DNA of 34,064 nt from CAZDCZ01 sp964504155 (GCA_964504155.1 CAZDCZ010000028.1:1-34064); one strand, 5' to 3'; shown: positions 1-8,999, numbered from the stretch's first letter. Program-made: numbers and translations. The notes: generated by a model from the letters alone, not told the origin.

Positions 1-55
1 TATAAATTTACATAATTTTAGTAATTTATGTTTATTAATACCTGAAAATATTACT

Positions 56-63
56 TAAATTTG
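56..63 (+). promoter_or_regulatory. Putative -7 promoter element for the LuxE-like gene
   Basis: TAAATTTG matches the Bacteroidota -7 consensus TAnnTTTG exactly and lies 32 bases before the ATG at 96, implying a 5' UTR of about 25 bases. No clear -33 TTTG was seen. Confidence 0.45.
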
Positions 64-95
64 TAACACAATATTTTTCAAGTAAAAGAATATAA

Positions 96-1085
96 ATGAT
101 TGATTTTCGAAATAAAATATTTAGTATATCTAATCAGGAGCAATTTAACGATATTACTTTGCAAACGTTTCACTATCAGGCTATTAAAAACCCTACATAT
201 TCTCAATATTTACACTATTTAGATACAAACATTAATAAAATTTCGGAAATTTCGGAAATACCTTTTCTGCCAATCGATTTTTTTAAAACACACAAAGTAA
301 TTACCAACGATATAGGGTATAAGAAAATTTTTTATAGCAGCGGAACAACAAATTCTATTCGCAGTAAGCATTATATTAGCGATTTAGATATTTATGAAAC
401 AAGTTTTGTAAAAACTTTCGAATATTTTTACGGAGATATGGCCAATTATTGCATTCTTGCTTTATTACCAACATATTTAGAAAACGAAAGTTCGTCTTTG
501 GTTTATATGGCCGACTATATGATAAAAAAATCGAAAAACGAACATAGTGGCTTTTATCTTAATAATACCGGCGATTTAGTTAAAAAATTACACGATCTTA
601 ACAAAACCGACACCCCAATTATCTTATTAGGAGTAAGTTATGCCTTACTGAATTTAGCCGAGAATTATCCTATGCAATTAAAAAACACCATAATTATGGA
701 AACCGGCGGTATGAAAGGACAACGCAAGGAATTAACACGCCAGGAACTGCACAATATTTTCTGCAAACAATTTGGTGTACAAAATATTCATTCGGAATAC
801 GGAATGACAGAATTATTATCGCAAGCTTACTCGAAAGGAGATGGAAATTTTTTTACTCCTCCATGGATGAAAATAATAATTCGCGATTCATACGATCCGT
901 TTACTTTTATGACAAACAATAAATCGGGAGCTATTAATATTATCGACTTAGCAAATATTAATTCCTGTTCGTTTATTGAGACCAAAGATCTTGGAAAAAT
1001 AAACTCCGATAATAGCTTCGAAGTACTTGGCAGGTTCGATAATAGCGACATTCGTGGTTGTAATTTGTTGGTTGTAAATTCTTAA
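96..1085 (+). CDS. LuxE/PaaK-like adenylate-forming acyl-protein synthetase or acyltransferase
   Basis: A 329-residue protein of the acyl-protein synthetase (LuxE) branch of the ANL adenylating superfamily. The phosphate-binding signature SSGTT is at residues 81-85 and the second nucleotide-binding motif, SEYGMTE, is near residue 233. The C-terminal region ends in GRFDNSDIRGCNLL, as in LuxE-like proteins. The family activates a carboxylate as acyl-AMP and passes it to a protein Cys or a carrier; the substrate here cannot be told from sequence. Length is close to that of LuxE (about 370). There is no luxCD, acyl carrier or reductase gene beside it, so bioluminescence is not implied. Stand-alone LuxE-like proteins are common in Bacteroidota. 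The ATG at 96 is supported by a promoter motif 32 bases upstream. It converges with the peptidase gene across a hairpin at 1108-1130. Confidence 0.8.
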   Translation: MIDFRNKIFSISNQEQFNDITLQTFHYQAIKNPTYSQYLHYLDTNINKISEISEIPFLPIDFFKTHKVITNDIGYKKIFYSSGTTNSIRSKHYISDLDIYETSFVKTFEYFYGDMANYCILALLPTYLENESSSLVYMADYMIKKSKNEHSGFYLNNTGDLVKKLHDLNKTDTPIILLGVSYALLNLAENYPMQLKNTIIMETGGMKGQRKELTRQELHNIFCKQFGVQNIHSEYGMTELLSQAYSKGDGNFFTPPWMKIIIRDSYDPFTFMTNNKSGAINIIDLANINSCSFIETKDLGKINSDNSFEVLGRFDNSDIRGCNLLVVNS

Positions 1086-1107
1086 ACAGAAATTTCACAA
1101 AAAAATA

Positions 1108-1130
1108 TCCGATATCATTACAATATCGGA
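1108..1130. terminator. Hairpin between convergent genes, likely terminator for the minus-strand peptidase
   Basis: Perfect 8-bp arms (TCCGATAT/ATATCGGA) with a 7-base loop. Read on the minus strand, the second arm runs straight into a T-rich tract (ATATTTTTTTG), so it should end the transcript of the 2283-to-1156 peptidase gene. On the plus strand the T-tract is poor. Confidence 0.65.
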
Positions 1131-1155
1131 CATTAATTCTTACATATATTTACAA

Positions 1156-2283
1156 TTATTTTATACCTAGCTTCTTAGCAATTTTTTTTGGTATTGCATC
1201 TTTATGAATCATAATAGCAACAGTATTTTTCTTAATATAATTCTCCGACATATTTAAATAACCTCCCATTTCGTTACTATCTGTGTCCCATGAGTTTTTT
1301 GTTCTATAATAAATTGTTCCGTTTTGGTCTTTAACCATACCGGTAATATGCATAAGATGATCGTCGGTTGAATTATAATTATCGAATTGTTTTTGTCGAT
1401 AAACAGCATCTACATCAATCTCGTCGGTAGGCTGTTTTTTATATTCCGAGTCTTTATCGGCAGGTACAACAGCAATCCCATTTTTATAAGAAAATCCTTT
1501 ATCGCTTACATCTCCATCCCAATCAATTGAATATCCGTTTTCTAATGCATTATTCATAACTTCTACCAATTCGTTTAATGGTATATTATAATAACTATCG
1601 TTCGACCAATTATCGGGTATTTCTAAAATAACTTTTTCGTAAAATGGATGATGAGTGTATGAAGTAATCTCAACATAATCGTTAACATCGAAATTAAACG
1701 ATTTTACAAAGCTCTGTGGTGTATATTCTTTGTTTTTATATTCGAATGTTTCGACTTTCTTACCAAAATATACATCTAAAACTGCACAGTAAGCATCGAA
1801 CCATACAGAAGTAAGTTCACTATTCTTATTTTTCACAACAGTTTCTACTATACCGGCTAAAATAGCTTCTACTTCGTTATGAATATGATAATCGGTACCA
1901 TATTTTTTCCCACTATAAACATCTTCCGGAACCAAACCGTGAACAGCTATTTCGTTCATAACATCGTGAGCCTGTCCGCCTTGACTAAAATTAGCTTTAC
2001 CATGGTAACGAACATAATCAAGTGCTTTTTGCTCGAAAGCAAAGCGTACCGAATACATTTCAGATAGATCTATTTCGTCAAATCCTTTTCTAATTAATTC
2101 GGTTTCTATAAACGATGTTGTGGCAAAACTCCAACATGTTCCGGCTCTCTGCTGATTTTTTACAGAACTTGTTTTTATATTATAAACATCGTCAAACTTA
2201 TAACTTTCTTGAGCTGATAATACGCTAATAGATAGCAATAAAAGACCTGTAAATGTAAATAATTTCATTTTATTTGTTTTCAT
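1156..2283 (-). CDS. Secreted C1-family cysteine peptidase (PepC/bleomycin hydrolase-like)
   Basis: A 375-residue papain-fold peptidase of the bleomycin hydrolase/aminopeptidase C group. An N-terminal signal peptide (hydrophobic stretch at residues 9-22, then SAQ) predicts export. The catalytic motif QQRAGTCWSFA has the nucleophile at Cys50 with the oxyanion Gln just before it. The catalytic His lies in HLMHITGM (about residue 311) and the Asn in RTKNSWD (about 331), so the triad appears complete. Cytosolic PepC proteins are about 440 residues; the shorter exported form is common in Bacteroidota. An alternative start at Met6 would still keep the signal peptide. It follows the YjbR-like gene on the same strand with a 78-bp gap. 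It ends at the hairpin at 1108-1130. Confidence 0.88.
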   Translation of the reverse strand: MKTNKMKLFTFTGLLLLSISVLSAQESYKFDDVYNIKTSSVKNQQRAGTCWSFATTSFIETELIRKGFDEIDLSEMYSVRFAFEQKALDYVRYHGKANFSQGGQAHDVMNEIAVHGLVPEDVYSGKKYGTDYHIHNEVEAILAGIVETVVKNKNSELTSVWFDAYCAVLDVYFGKKVETFEYKNKEYTPQSFVKSFNFDVNDYVEITSYTHHPFYEKVILEIPDNWSNDSYYNIPLNELVEVMNNALENGYSIDWDGDVSDKGFSYKNGIAVVPADKDSEYKKQPTDEIDVDAVYRQKQFDNYNSTDDHLMHITGMVKDQNGTIYYRTKNSWDTDSNEMGGYLNMSENYIKKNTVAIMIHKDAIPKKIAKKLGIK

Positions 2284-2361
2284 TTTATCTAATTTATTTA
2301 TTATTTCAAATATCTATAATTTGTTATTATTTTTTCGATACTCTTTATATATAAATTTTTC

Positions 2362-2718
2362 CTATAACGCTTTTAGTTTTTCTTTATCTTTCTTGGTAAG
2401 CTTCATAACAACAAGATCGTATGAATTATCTATCCATTCAAATATTTTTTTATCTTCTATTCTATCGTCAAATTTAATGACATTCCAATGTTTTTTGTTC
2501 ATATGATATCCGGGTAATACTGTATCGGGATATTCTTCGCGCAACTTAATAATCAAATCGGGCTTGCATTTAAGATTAACGCTCATATTATCTACTAAAT
2601 CGGTAAGAGCAAACATTTTATTCATTACTTTAAATACTAAAGTAGTTTCGTCGAATGGGAATTCTTCGGTAACACCTTTTTTGTTAATACAATAATTTCG
2701 CAACAATTCTATATTCAT
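2362..2718 (-). CDS. MmcQ/YjbR family protein
   Basis: A 118-residue protein of the MmcQ/YjbR (CyaY-like fold) family. It has the typical order: N-terminal KKGVTEEFPFDETTLVFKV, a central LTDLVDNMSVNLKCKPD strand region, then GYHMNKKHWNVI and a C-terminal amphipathic helix (SYDLVVMKLTKKDKEKL). Members are small cytosolic proteins often annotated as DNA-binding, but their biochemical role is unsettled. The start lies 5 bp after the end of the sugar transferase gene, so the two are probably co-transcribed and perhaps translationally linked. No functional tie to polysaccharide synthesis is evident. Confidence 0.85.
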   Translation of the reverse strand: MNIELLRNYCINKKGVTEEFPFDETTLVFKVMNKMFALTDLVDNMSVNLKCKPDLIIKLREEYPDTVLPGYHMNKKHWNVIKFDDRIEDKKIFEWIDNSYDLVVMKLTKKDKEKLKAL

Positions 2719-2723
2719 AATTT

Positions 2724-4253
2724 TTAATTACTTCTTGCTTTTTTAACTACAATATTCCAACTAGCTTTCCAAAAATAAACCCAATCGGTTCGTATTGGAT
2801 GTTTCATATGTTTTCTTAAATACTTTAATTCCGATTCTTGGATTTCTTCAATTGTTTTTGGAATATCGGCATAAAAAGGAGGAACTAAACCCGGTTTAAC
2901 TTTCACTCTTAGTTCTTGCAATTCCTTAGAATACAAATTAAAATATTGTTCACTTAAGGGTCGTACACCAACAATTTTCATTTCTCCTTTAAAAAAATTA
3001 ATTAACATTGGCAACTCGTCTATCCAGAACTTGCGCATAAATCTTCCTATCATAGTAACTCTAAAATCGTTATGGAATTTTCCTCCTTTTTCAAGATCAT
3101 GCATTTTATAAATATATTCTTGCAAATACTCGGCATATGGATGCATGGTTCGCATTTTATAAACGTAAATTATTTTTCCGTTTTTACCTATTCTTCTCAA
3201 TTTAATTAATGGTCCATAGGTAGGATGCATATCGTAAACAGGATTTTTTATTTTTCTACTAATAAAAAATAATAATCCGTTAATTTTTTCGTAATTAACC
3301 ACATCGAAACCACACGAATACAATCTTCCAAATGTCTCGGCAAGAGATATTACTCTATTTTGACCACGAGTAAATAAAAAATAAATTTTTTTGGTAAGAG
3401 AAAATTTCGGAAATACTCGTTTTAATATATAATCGAAAGTATAGTAAATATAATTTAATACAGGTGGATACTTTTTTAATATACGTATCTTGCGTAAGTT
3501 TTTTGTTTCTACACAACCAATAAAATTTCCACTAACAGAAATTTTTTTATTTATTGATTCGAAGAATTTATTAATATATCTAATATCGTTTATTCTTTGT
3601 AGATTAACAATACCATTAATATCATTATTTGATAAACTGTCGATATTAAATTTATATATTGTAGATAATACTATATTATTTTTATTATAGATATTTATAT
3701 TACTTTTAATAAAATTATACGCATTAACTCCAGATTCGTTAATTATTGCATCTCTTATATTCGCTATTGCCTTACTATCTTCTGCAATATTAATATCGGC
3801 ATCAGCAGCACTTAAAATATCATCTAAAACAGAAACTTGGTGTTTCGAAGAAATATCATCCTTCTGTATATCAGGAGCTGTATGAATATAACAACTTATA
3901 TTCGCTAATATTATTTCAAAAAATGTAGTAAAAATAATTGTACCAAATACAACTAAACGAGAATAAAATAACGATTGAAATGCAAACATTAACAAACTAC
4001 TAAATGCAATAATTACTAAATTTATTGTAATAACATATATACTTGCTTTCCATGCATCATTTCGTTTATATAAAGTATATTTTTTAGTAATAAGAGAAAA
4101 CACAATCCAAAAACCAAGGAATAATAGGAATGAAGGTAAATAATTTGGCAAATAAACTCTTTTTGTTGCAGGTTTTAACCATATCATTAACATAAATGCC
4201 GCAGTAAGCACAAAAATATCGATGATAGTATTAATAATAACAGATTTTTTCAT
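2724..4253 (-). CDS. Membrane-anchored bacterial sugar transferase (initiating glycosyl-1-phosphate transferase family)
   Basis: A 509-residue protein with four hydrophobic N-terminal segments within about residues 5-130 and a C-terminal bacterial sugar transferase domain (PF02397). Family motifs are KMRTMHPYAEYL (about residue 364 on), the acidic DELPMLINFFKGEMKIVG block (about 405-425) and GVRPLSEQY. Such enzymes move a sugar-1-phosphate from a nucleotide sugar to undecaprenyl phosphate, starting O-antigen, capsule or exopolysaccharide repeat units. The hydrophobic hairpin that usually precedes the catalytic domain is not obvious. In its place is a mostly polar stretch around residues 275-345 (including LAETFGRLYSCGFDVV), as in a Bacteroidota subgroup. 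It lies downstream of the GT4-NAGPA gene, after a palindrome at 4297-4325, and upstream of the YjbR-like gene. The sugar is unknown. Confidence 0.85.
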   Translation of the reverse strand: MKKSVIINTIIDIFVLTAAFMLMIWLKPATKRVYLPNYLPSFLLFLGFWIVFSLITKKYTLYKRNDAWKASIYVITINLVIIAFSSLLMFAFQSLFYSRLVVFGTIIFTTFFEIILANISCYIHTAPDIQKDDISSKHQVSVLDDILSAADADINIAEDSKAIANIRDAIINESGVNAYNFIKSNINIYNKNNIVLSTIYKFNIDSLSNNDINGIVNLQRINDIRYINKFFESINKKISVSGNFIGCVETKNLRKIRILKKYPPVLNYIYYTFDYILKRVFPKFSLTKKIYFLFTRGQNRVISLAETFGRLYSCGFDVVNYEKINGLLFFISRKIKNPVYDMHPTYGPLIKLRRIGKNGKIIYVYKMRTMHPYAEYLQEYIYKMHDLEKGGKFHNDFRVTMIGRFMRKFWIDELPMLINFFKGEMKIVGVRPLSEQYFNLYSKELQELRVKVKPGLVPPFYADIPKTIEEIQESELKYLRKHMKHPIRTDWVYFWKASWNIVVKKARSN

Positions 4254-4296
4254 TAAGTTATTTTTAAAAATACTAATTGCTGAAATTAATAATAAG

Positions 4297-4325
4297 TTTT
4301 TAAAGAAATAATATTTCTTTAAAAA
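4297..4325. terminator. AT-rich 29-bp palindrome, possible terminator of the GT4-NAGPA gene
   Basis: Perfect 14-base arms (TTTTTAAAGAAATA and its complement) around a single central base, 21 bases past the stop of the 1391-residue minus-strand gene. Each arm carries a run of five A or T. It has only one G-C pair per arm, so the stem is weak. It could attenuate transcription into the sugar transferase gene. Confidence 0.4.
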
Positions 4326-4345
4326 TTTATTACATAAAAAAATAC

Positions 4346-7300
4346 TTATTCATAATATCCAATAACAGCATTTGATACAGCTCTTGGCTGAGGAGGTAAA
4401 GAGTATATATTTTCTTCGTAATTAACATTATAAGGCGAAATATTCAAAGTTTTACCATTAACAACAAGAGTACTACTTCCTCCGGGATCGAAGCCCATAG
4501 CAGTAACAATGTTATAATTTTTCAAAATATTTGCCATATCGATATGTGTAGCACCAACAGACTCTCTAATTCTTCCGTTTATTGTAAGAACTACTAAATT
4601 ATTATCTTTATCTATTCCAACAGCAATTTTAGGTCCTCGCATATCGGTATAATCAAGGCGTGCAGCCTGAGTTTTAATAGAATTTTTAGTTTTCCAACCT
4701 TCAATTTCCATATCTAAACAATACTCATTATTATTTATTAATAATGGTCCTGCTTCAACAGCTTGCAAAACATTTTCTAATCCGTCAATTTTTATATTTA
4801 CTTCGTCTCCAACATTATTAAATTCTTCGGGAAACTTATTGGCTGGAAATGATATAGTTAGTCCAACAGGAGTAATGTTTACGTTTTCGTTTTTTTTAGT
4901 TCTTATTACTTCTTTTATAATATTTCCGGCAAGCTTCACAATCACTCTTCCGTTACCTTCGATTTTCTCATTCGAATATAATAAATTGTAATATGAAATT
5001 TTATCGCCAGAAACTCTCATATTACATTGATTCTGAGGAAGGTGTATATCAAGCGTTCCACGTGAAACACTGATACCTTTTGAACAATTTACTCTTGAGA
5101 CATTAACATTAGAATTTTTATAAATCATAATTGCAGGTTTATTATATAATGGTGCACTTAAAACCTTGCCATCCGATATTAATAAACCTAATGGGGAACC
5201 AATATAAGACTCTGGAAGCCCCAATTTTCCTACTAATTCAGCATTTAAAATATATCCACCATTCCAAGCAACTACTGATTTTTTATTTGTTTCTTTTTCA
5301 AATTCATTTACAAATGAGGTAACAGTTTTCGTTTTTTTGCTCGATTTAATAAGTAATTTTAATTGTTTGTTATTATGTTTAATATTTGTTCTGGAAATAA
5401 TTCCGTTCCAAGGCATTTTATCATCATACACACCACTAATACTAGAGTATTCAACATTGTTTTGTTTATTACTGTCAATATCTAAATTTCTAATTACATC
5501 TATTACCGGCGACATTTTTGTTTCGGCATCTTTTTTTAATGTACTAAATACTTTTTCTTTTCCATATTTTTCAACTGCCGAATTAAATTCTTCGCTTTTT
5601 AAAAACTCCGAAAAATCTTTTGCAGTTTGAATAGGAGTAGGGTAGGCAAGTGTAGAACGAATTCCGGCAGGAACAAATTGAATAAAACCACTATTATATG
5701 GTATTCCAAGTATGTTTGATATTAATTTATTCACGGCTTTTCCAATATGTATTCTGTCAATATCAACAATATCGGTCATTATCGACGAATCTTTTCTTGT
5801 TGAAATAATTACACCATTATTTTTCTTTACATTTTTTAAAGCTTCTAGTGCATCATTACCAAGTAATTTAAAATGAATTCCAACTGTGGGCTGTTTCGAT
5901 TCTACTAATTTTATTATTCCAAAGTGATATAATAATTTAGATTCTTCATCTTTTCCGTTTATTAAATAATTTCGTATTTGCTCATACGAATATCCTTCAA
6001 TATTCATTTTTACATTAACTATAATATAAATTGGTTCTATATTTTTCGCATTCGGTTTTAAAATTTCTGCGGTAAGCTCTTCATCAATACTTAATTCTAA
6101 TCGCGAACGAACAGATTGTAAAGCAAAAAATTCTAATTCGTTTTTAAAATACTTACTCGGAAAAAATGCTATTGGAATATTAGCTTGTAATTTTTTAATT
6201 AAAATATCTCTATCATCAATTCCTAAATATGTTGAAGATGTTAATTGTTGTAATGCCAAATTCCAATCGGTAAAAAAATACGAAGAACTAATATTGTCAT
6301 TAATCTTTTTACTATTAAATTTTTTGTGAAATATTATATTAATTATTCCGGTTAATTCTTGGGTAGTATATTTTTGATATAAATAATTATATTTATTTCT
6401 ATGTCGATAAGCTAATGAATGATCATGTCGTATTTTATTTTCCCCTTTTTTATAATTAAATAAATTTTCAACTATATTATAAAAATCAAGAACTTTTTTA
6501 GAATTAGTAAATTCTATATTGTTTTTTTTAAATAATTTTTGTGTAAAAGAAAACATTATTCCTTTTATGGCTTGTTCTTCGATACGAAAAAAACTAGGAT
6601 CAATTAATGATTTAAGAAAAATCATAAATTTCATTCTTCCATAACCCGGCAAATATTCCCTGCTTTCTGTATTAAGGATATATTCTAAATTCTTGTTTTT
6701 ACAATTTAGTAATTTTTCAAATTCGTAAAATGCCTTTTTTATAACTATTATATCTTTTTTATTATATTTCGATTGATAATTGCATCTATATAAAATATCA
6801 TTAATATTACTCTCTAATGAATTATAGCTATATCGATTTATCACAACAGTATTATTATGATTAATTTCATCGATAAATTTATGAGGGAAAAATACTCTTT
6901 CGGTAATTTTCTTTAAGTGTTTTAAAGTTATATTTTTACCATCGAATTCAATTACCTTTAATCGTTCTTTATATGATAAGTGCTTACCAATAACTTCTGA
7001 ATATACATTCTCGGGAATATATTTTCTGCAAAATATTGGGACACCACAAGCTGCCGCTTCTATAATAGGCAATCCTCGTCCTTCGGTTTTGCTTGGTAAT
7101 AAAATTAAAGAAGCAATATTATATAATTCAGGTATTTCAACAGGATTTTCAAATTTTTCTTTAAATTTCTTTTTATCTATTTCGCTAAATAAAAATGCAA
7201 TAAAAACTTTATTTTTTACATCATCAGAAATATTATCTAATAAAATTTGAAAATCTTTAATTAGTTTTTCGAAATAATTGAAATGTCCAACAGCTATCGG

Positions 7301-8521
7301 TCCGGTAATAAGTAATGTTAATTTTAAGTTTGGAGTTTCTTTGAATCTATTATTGAAATCATTTGTGCTAAATAATTTTTTTATTAGTTCGAATCCTGCT
7401 TCTATTCTTTTTCTACCAATAATTCTTGTTGGTTGTAGAAAAATAATATTTTCGTTTAAAAAATTTTTTAAGGGTTTTGTTTTTCTGTTACCAATTAATA
7501 TTGGTCTTGGATTTTTTTCTTTTATTAAATTCGAATTAATAACATCGCTTACAGAATAACTTATTAATGTATTTTTATATCTACTAAGTATTTGTTCAAA
7601 CTGATAAAATGTATTTATCCGTTTTCTTTTAGTTGTTTTTGTATATCGCAAAATATCAATAGCAGTACCTATTTCTATAACATTTACCGGATTATGTCCA
7701 TTAATTTTTATTAAATGTTCCGATTGATCTCTATTAATATTTACATTAATCCATTTTTTTGATTGCCAAGGATATAAAATTTCAATAATTGAAAAAACTT
7801 CACCTAAGTGTGAATTCATGAAGAAAAAATCTCTTGGTCCATTTGGTAATTTTTTTACCCTTTTATTAACTAAACTATTACCACCTTCCCAATAAAAATC
7901 GTGGTTATTATTTATTACATTTAATCCAAAATATTCCGATAAAAGAATAATAGCTAAAGCTAATGAAACATTTCCCGGATTCGAACAAATATTTACCAAA
8001 TACAATAAACTTAAATTATTATCGATAATATATTTTCCTAATTCTTTAATAATAAGAATCGTTTCATTCCAAAATTTCTTTATTAATTCGTTATATTCTT
8101 TACTTCCTCTATCGAGTTTAGTAAAGAAAAAATACTTATATAAGCTCCAATCGTCGAATCCTTGAATATCTTCAATTTCTTTTTTTACAACATAATTTGG
8201 TAGTAATTTATACGATTCGGGATAAAATTTACCGGTAATATAATGAATTGGAGTATTCTTAAATTTATTTTTAAATATTTCTGCATATTTATTAATTTCA
8301 AGACTAACACCATCAACAGAATACTGGAAAGTAATAAATCCAATTCCCCCATTTTTAATCGATTTATTAAAATTAATTTTATTATCACAAATATTAGAAA
8401 AATACTTATTTTCGTTTGATTTAATTTTATCTAAAAATAAACCTAAATCGAACCATGTGTTAATATTTTCATCTTTAAGGATTTCTATTAATTGATTAAT
8501 CTTTTTACATTTTTTTTTCAT
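4346..8521 (-). CDS. Multidomain GT4 glycosyltransferase fused to a C-terminal phosphodiester glycosidase (NAGPA) domain
   Basis: A 1391-residue protein. Residues about 55-330 form a GT-B N-terminal domain (GGIGFITFQYSVDGVSLE near 57; NNNHDFYWEGG). Residues about 335-530 are a GT4 C-terminal domain with TRIIGRKRIEAGFELI (about 360) and the nucleotide-sugar motif LPSKTEGRGLPIIEAAACG (about 474-492). Residues about 600-1050 match nothing I recognise. Residues about 1060-1391 are a phosphodiester glycosidase domain (PF09992) with VVAWNGGYI, KIAVGIDKDNNLVVLTINGR, GFDPGGSSTLVVNG (about 1338) and PRAVSNAVIGYYE. The first part should transfer a sugar from a nucleotide donor; the last belongs to a family that cleaves sugar-1-phosphodiester bonds. 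No signal peptide or membrane helix is evident. The frame is open throughout. It diverges from the vanZ-like gene and contains a parS-like site at 5054. Confidence 0.8.
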   Translation of the reverse strand: MKKKCKKINQLIEILKDENINTWFDLGLFLDKIKSNENKYFSNICDNKINFNKSIKNGGIGFITFQYSVDGVSLEINKYAEIFKNKFKNTPIHYITGKFYPESYKLLPNYVVKKEIEDIQGFDDWSLYKYFFFTKLDRGSKEYNELIKKFWNETILIIKELGKYIIDNNLSLLYLVNICSNPGNVSLALAIILLSEYFGLNVINNNHDFYWEGGNSLVNKRVKKLPNGPRDFFFMNSHLGEVFSIIEILYPWQSKKWINVNINRDQSEHLIKINGHNPVNVIEIGTAIDILRYTKTTKRKRINTFYQFEQILSRYKNTLISYSVSDVINSNLIKEKNPRPILIGNRKTKPLKNFLNENIIFLQPTRIIGRKRIEAGFELIKKLFSTNDFNNRFKETPNLKLTLLITGPIAVGHFNYFEKLIKDFQILLDNISDDVKNKVFIAFLFSEIDKKKFKEKFENPVEIPELYNIASLILLPSKTEGRGLPIIEAAACGVPIFCRKYIPENVYSEVIGKHLSYKERLKVIEFDGKNITLKHLKKITERVFFPHKFIDEINHNNTVVINRYSYNSLESNINDILYRCNYQSKYNKKDIIVIKKAFYEFEKLLNCKNKNLEYILNTESREYLPGYGRMKFMIFLKSLIDPSFFRIEEQAIKGIMFSFTQKLFKKNNIEFTNSKKVLDFYNIVENLFNYKKGENKIRHDHSLAYRHRNKYNYLYQKYTTQELTGIINIIFHKKFNSKKINDNISSSYFFTDWNLALQQLTSSTYLGIDDRDILIKKLQANIPIAFFPSKYFKNELEFFALQSVRSRLELSIDEELTAEILKPNAKNIEPIYIIVNVKMNIEGYSYEQIRNYLINGKDEESKLLYHFGIIKLVESKQPTVGIHFKLLGNDALEALKNVKKNNGVIISTRKDSSIMTDIVDIDRIHIGKAVNKLISNILGIPYNSGFIQFVPAGIRSTLAYPTPIQTAKDFSEFLKSEEFNSAVEKYGKEKVFSTLKKDAETKMSPVIDVIRNLDIDSNKQNNVEYSSISGVYDDKMPWNGIISRTNIKHNNKQLKLLIKSSKKTKTVTSFVNEFEKETNKKSVVAWNGGYILNAELVGKLGLPESYIGSPLGLLISDGKVLSAPLYNKPAIMIYKNSNVNVSRVNCSKGISVSRGTLDIHLPQNQCNMRVSGDKISYYNLLYSNEKIEGNGRVIVKLAGNIIKEVIRTKKNENVNITPVGLTISFPANKFPEEFNNVGDEVNIKIDGLENVLQAVEAGPLLINNNEYCLDMEIEGWKTKNSIKTQAARLDYTDMRGPKIAVGIDKDNNLVVLTINGRIRESVGATHIDMANILKNYNIVTAMGFDPGGSSTLVVNGKTLNISPYNVNYEENIYSLPPQPRAVSNAVIGYYE
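5054..5069. other. parS-like ParB-binding site inside the GT4-NAGPA gene
   Basis: CGTTCCACGTGAAACA matches the chromosomal parS consensus TGTTTCACGTGAAACA at 14 of 16 positions, with the CACGTG core intact. It lies within the codons for SVSRGT in the NAGPA domain. Three similar sites occur later in the window. Confidence 0.7.
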
Positions 8522-8603
8522 AATATATTATAAGTTATTCTAAAAAAATAAGTTACAAAAAATATTTTACATAAGTTGTATATAAAAATAAAAATATTAA
8601 AAA

Positions 8604-8990
8604 ATGAATATTAAAAAATTTACTCTTTCTATTTTATTATTAATAGTAATAGCATATTTAAGTCTTATGCCTACAACTAATGTTTCTAATATAAAATTAT
8701 TTCATCATCAAGATAAAATAATACATATGTTAATGTATTTAATATTGTCATTATCAATATTATATGGATTTTATAAACAGATTAAACTTTTTAAATATTT
8801 TAAACTTACATCGGTTGTAATTGCAGGCTTATATGGTATTTTATTAGAATTCTGTCAAGCATATTTTACTATTAACAGAGAGTGTGAATTACTCGATTCT
8901 TTAGCTAATATTATTGGAGCAATTCTTTCGATTATTATATTTAATATACTTGTTAATTTGCATTTAATAAATAAGAGATCTAAAAATTAG
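8604..8990 (+). CDS. VanZ-like membrane protein
   Basis: A 128-residue protein with about four hydrophobic segments and the VanZ-family pattern. It has an N-terminal helix followed by HQDKIIHMLMYLILS (the DK-x-x-H motif), then GILLEFCQAYF and RECELLDSLANIIGA (compare E-x-x-Q and D-x-x-AN-x-x-G in the family). VanZ gives low-level teicoplanin resistance in enterococci; most relatives are uncharacterised inner-membrane proteins and resistance should not be assumed. It diverges from the GT4-NAGPA gene (82-bp gap) and converges with rpiB. Its stop codon lies in a hairpin. The ATG at 8604 places the first hydrophobic segment right at the N-terminus, as expected. Confidence 0.82.
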   Translation: MNIKKFTLSILLLIVIAYLSLMPTTNVSNIKLFHHQDKIIHMLMYLILSLSILYGFYKQIKLFKYFKLTSVVIAGLYGILLEFCQAYFTINRECELLDSLANIIGAILSIIIFNILVNLHLINKRSKN

Positions 8991-8999
8991 CTCTCTTAT
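8971..8999. terminator. Hairpin at the convergent vanZ-like/rpiB end
   Basis: Arms ATAAGAGA (8971-8978) and TCTCTTAT (8992-8999) pair perfectly, with a further CTA/TAG pairing inside, leaving a loop of 5. The stop codon of the vanZ-like gene lies in the hairpin. Neither side has a strong T-tract, so its strength as a terminator is uncertain. Confidence 0.4.

Noticed and set aside
8604..8990. Glycopeptide resistance by the VanZ-like protein
   Set aside because: No vanHAX genes are present and VanZ relatives are widespread without a resistance role.
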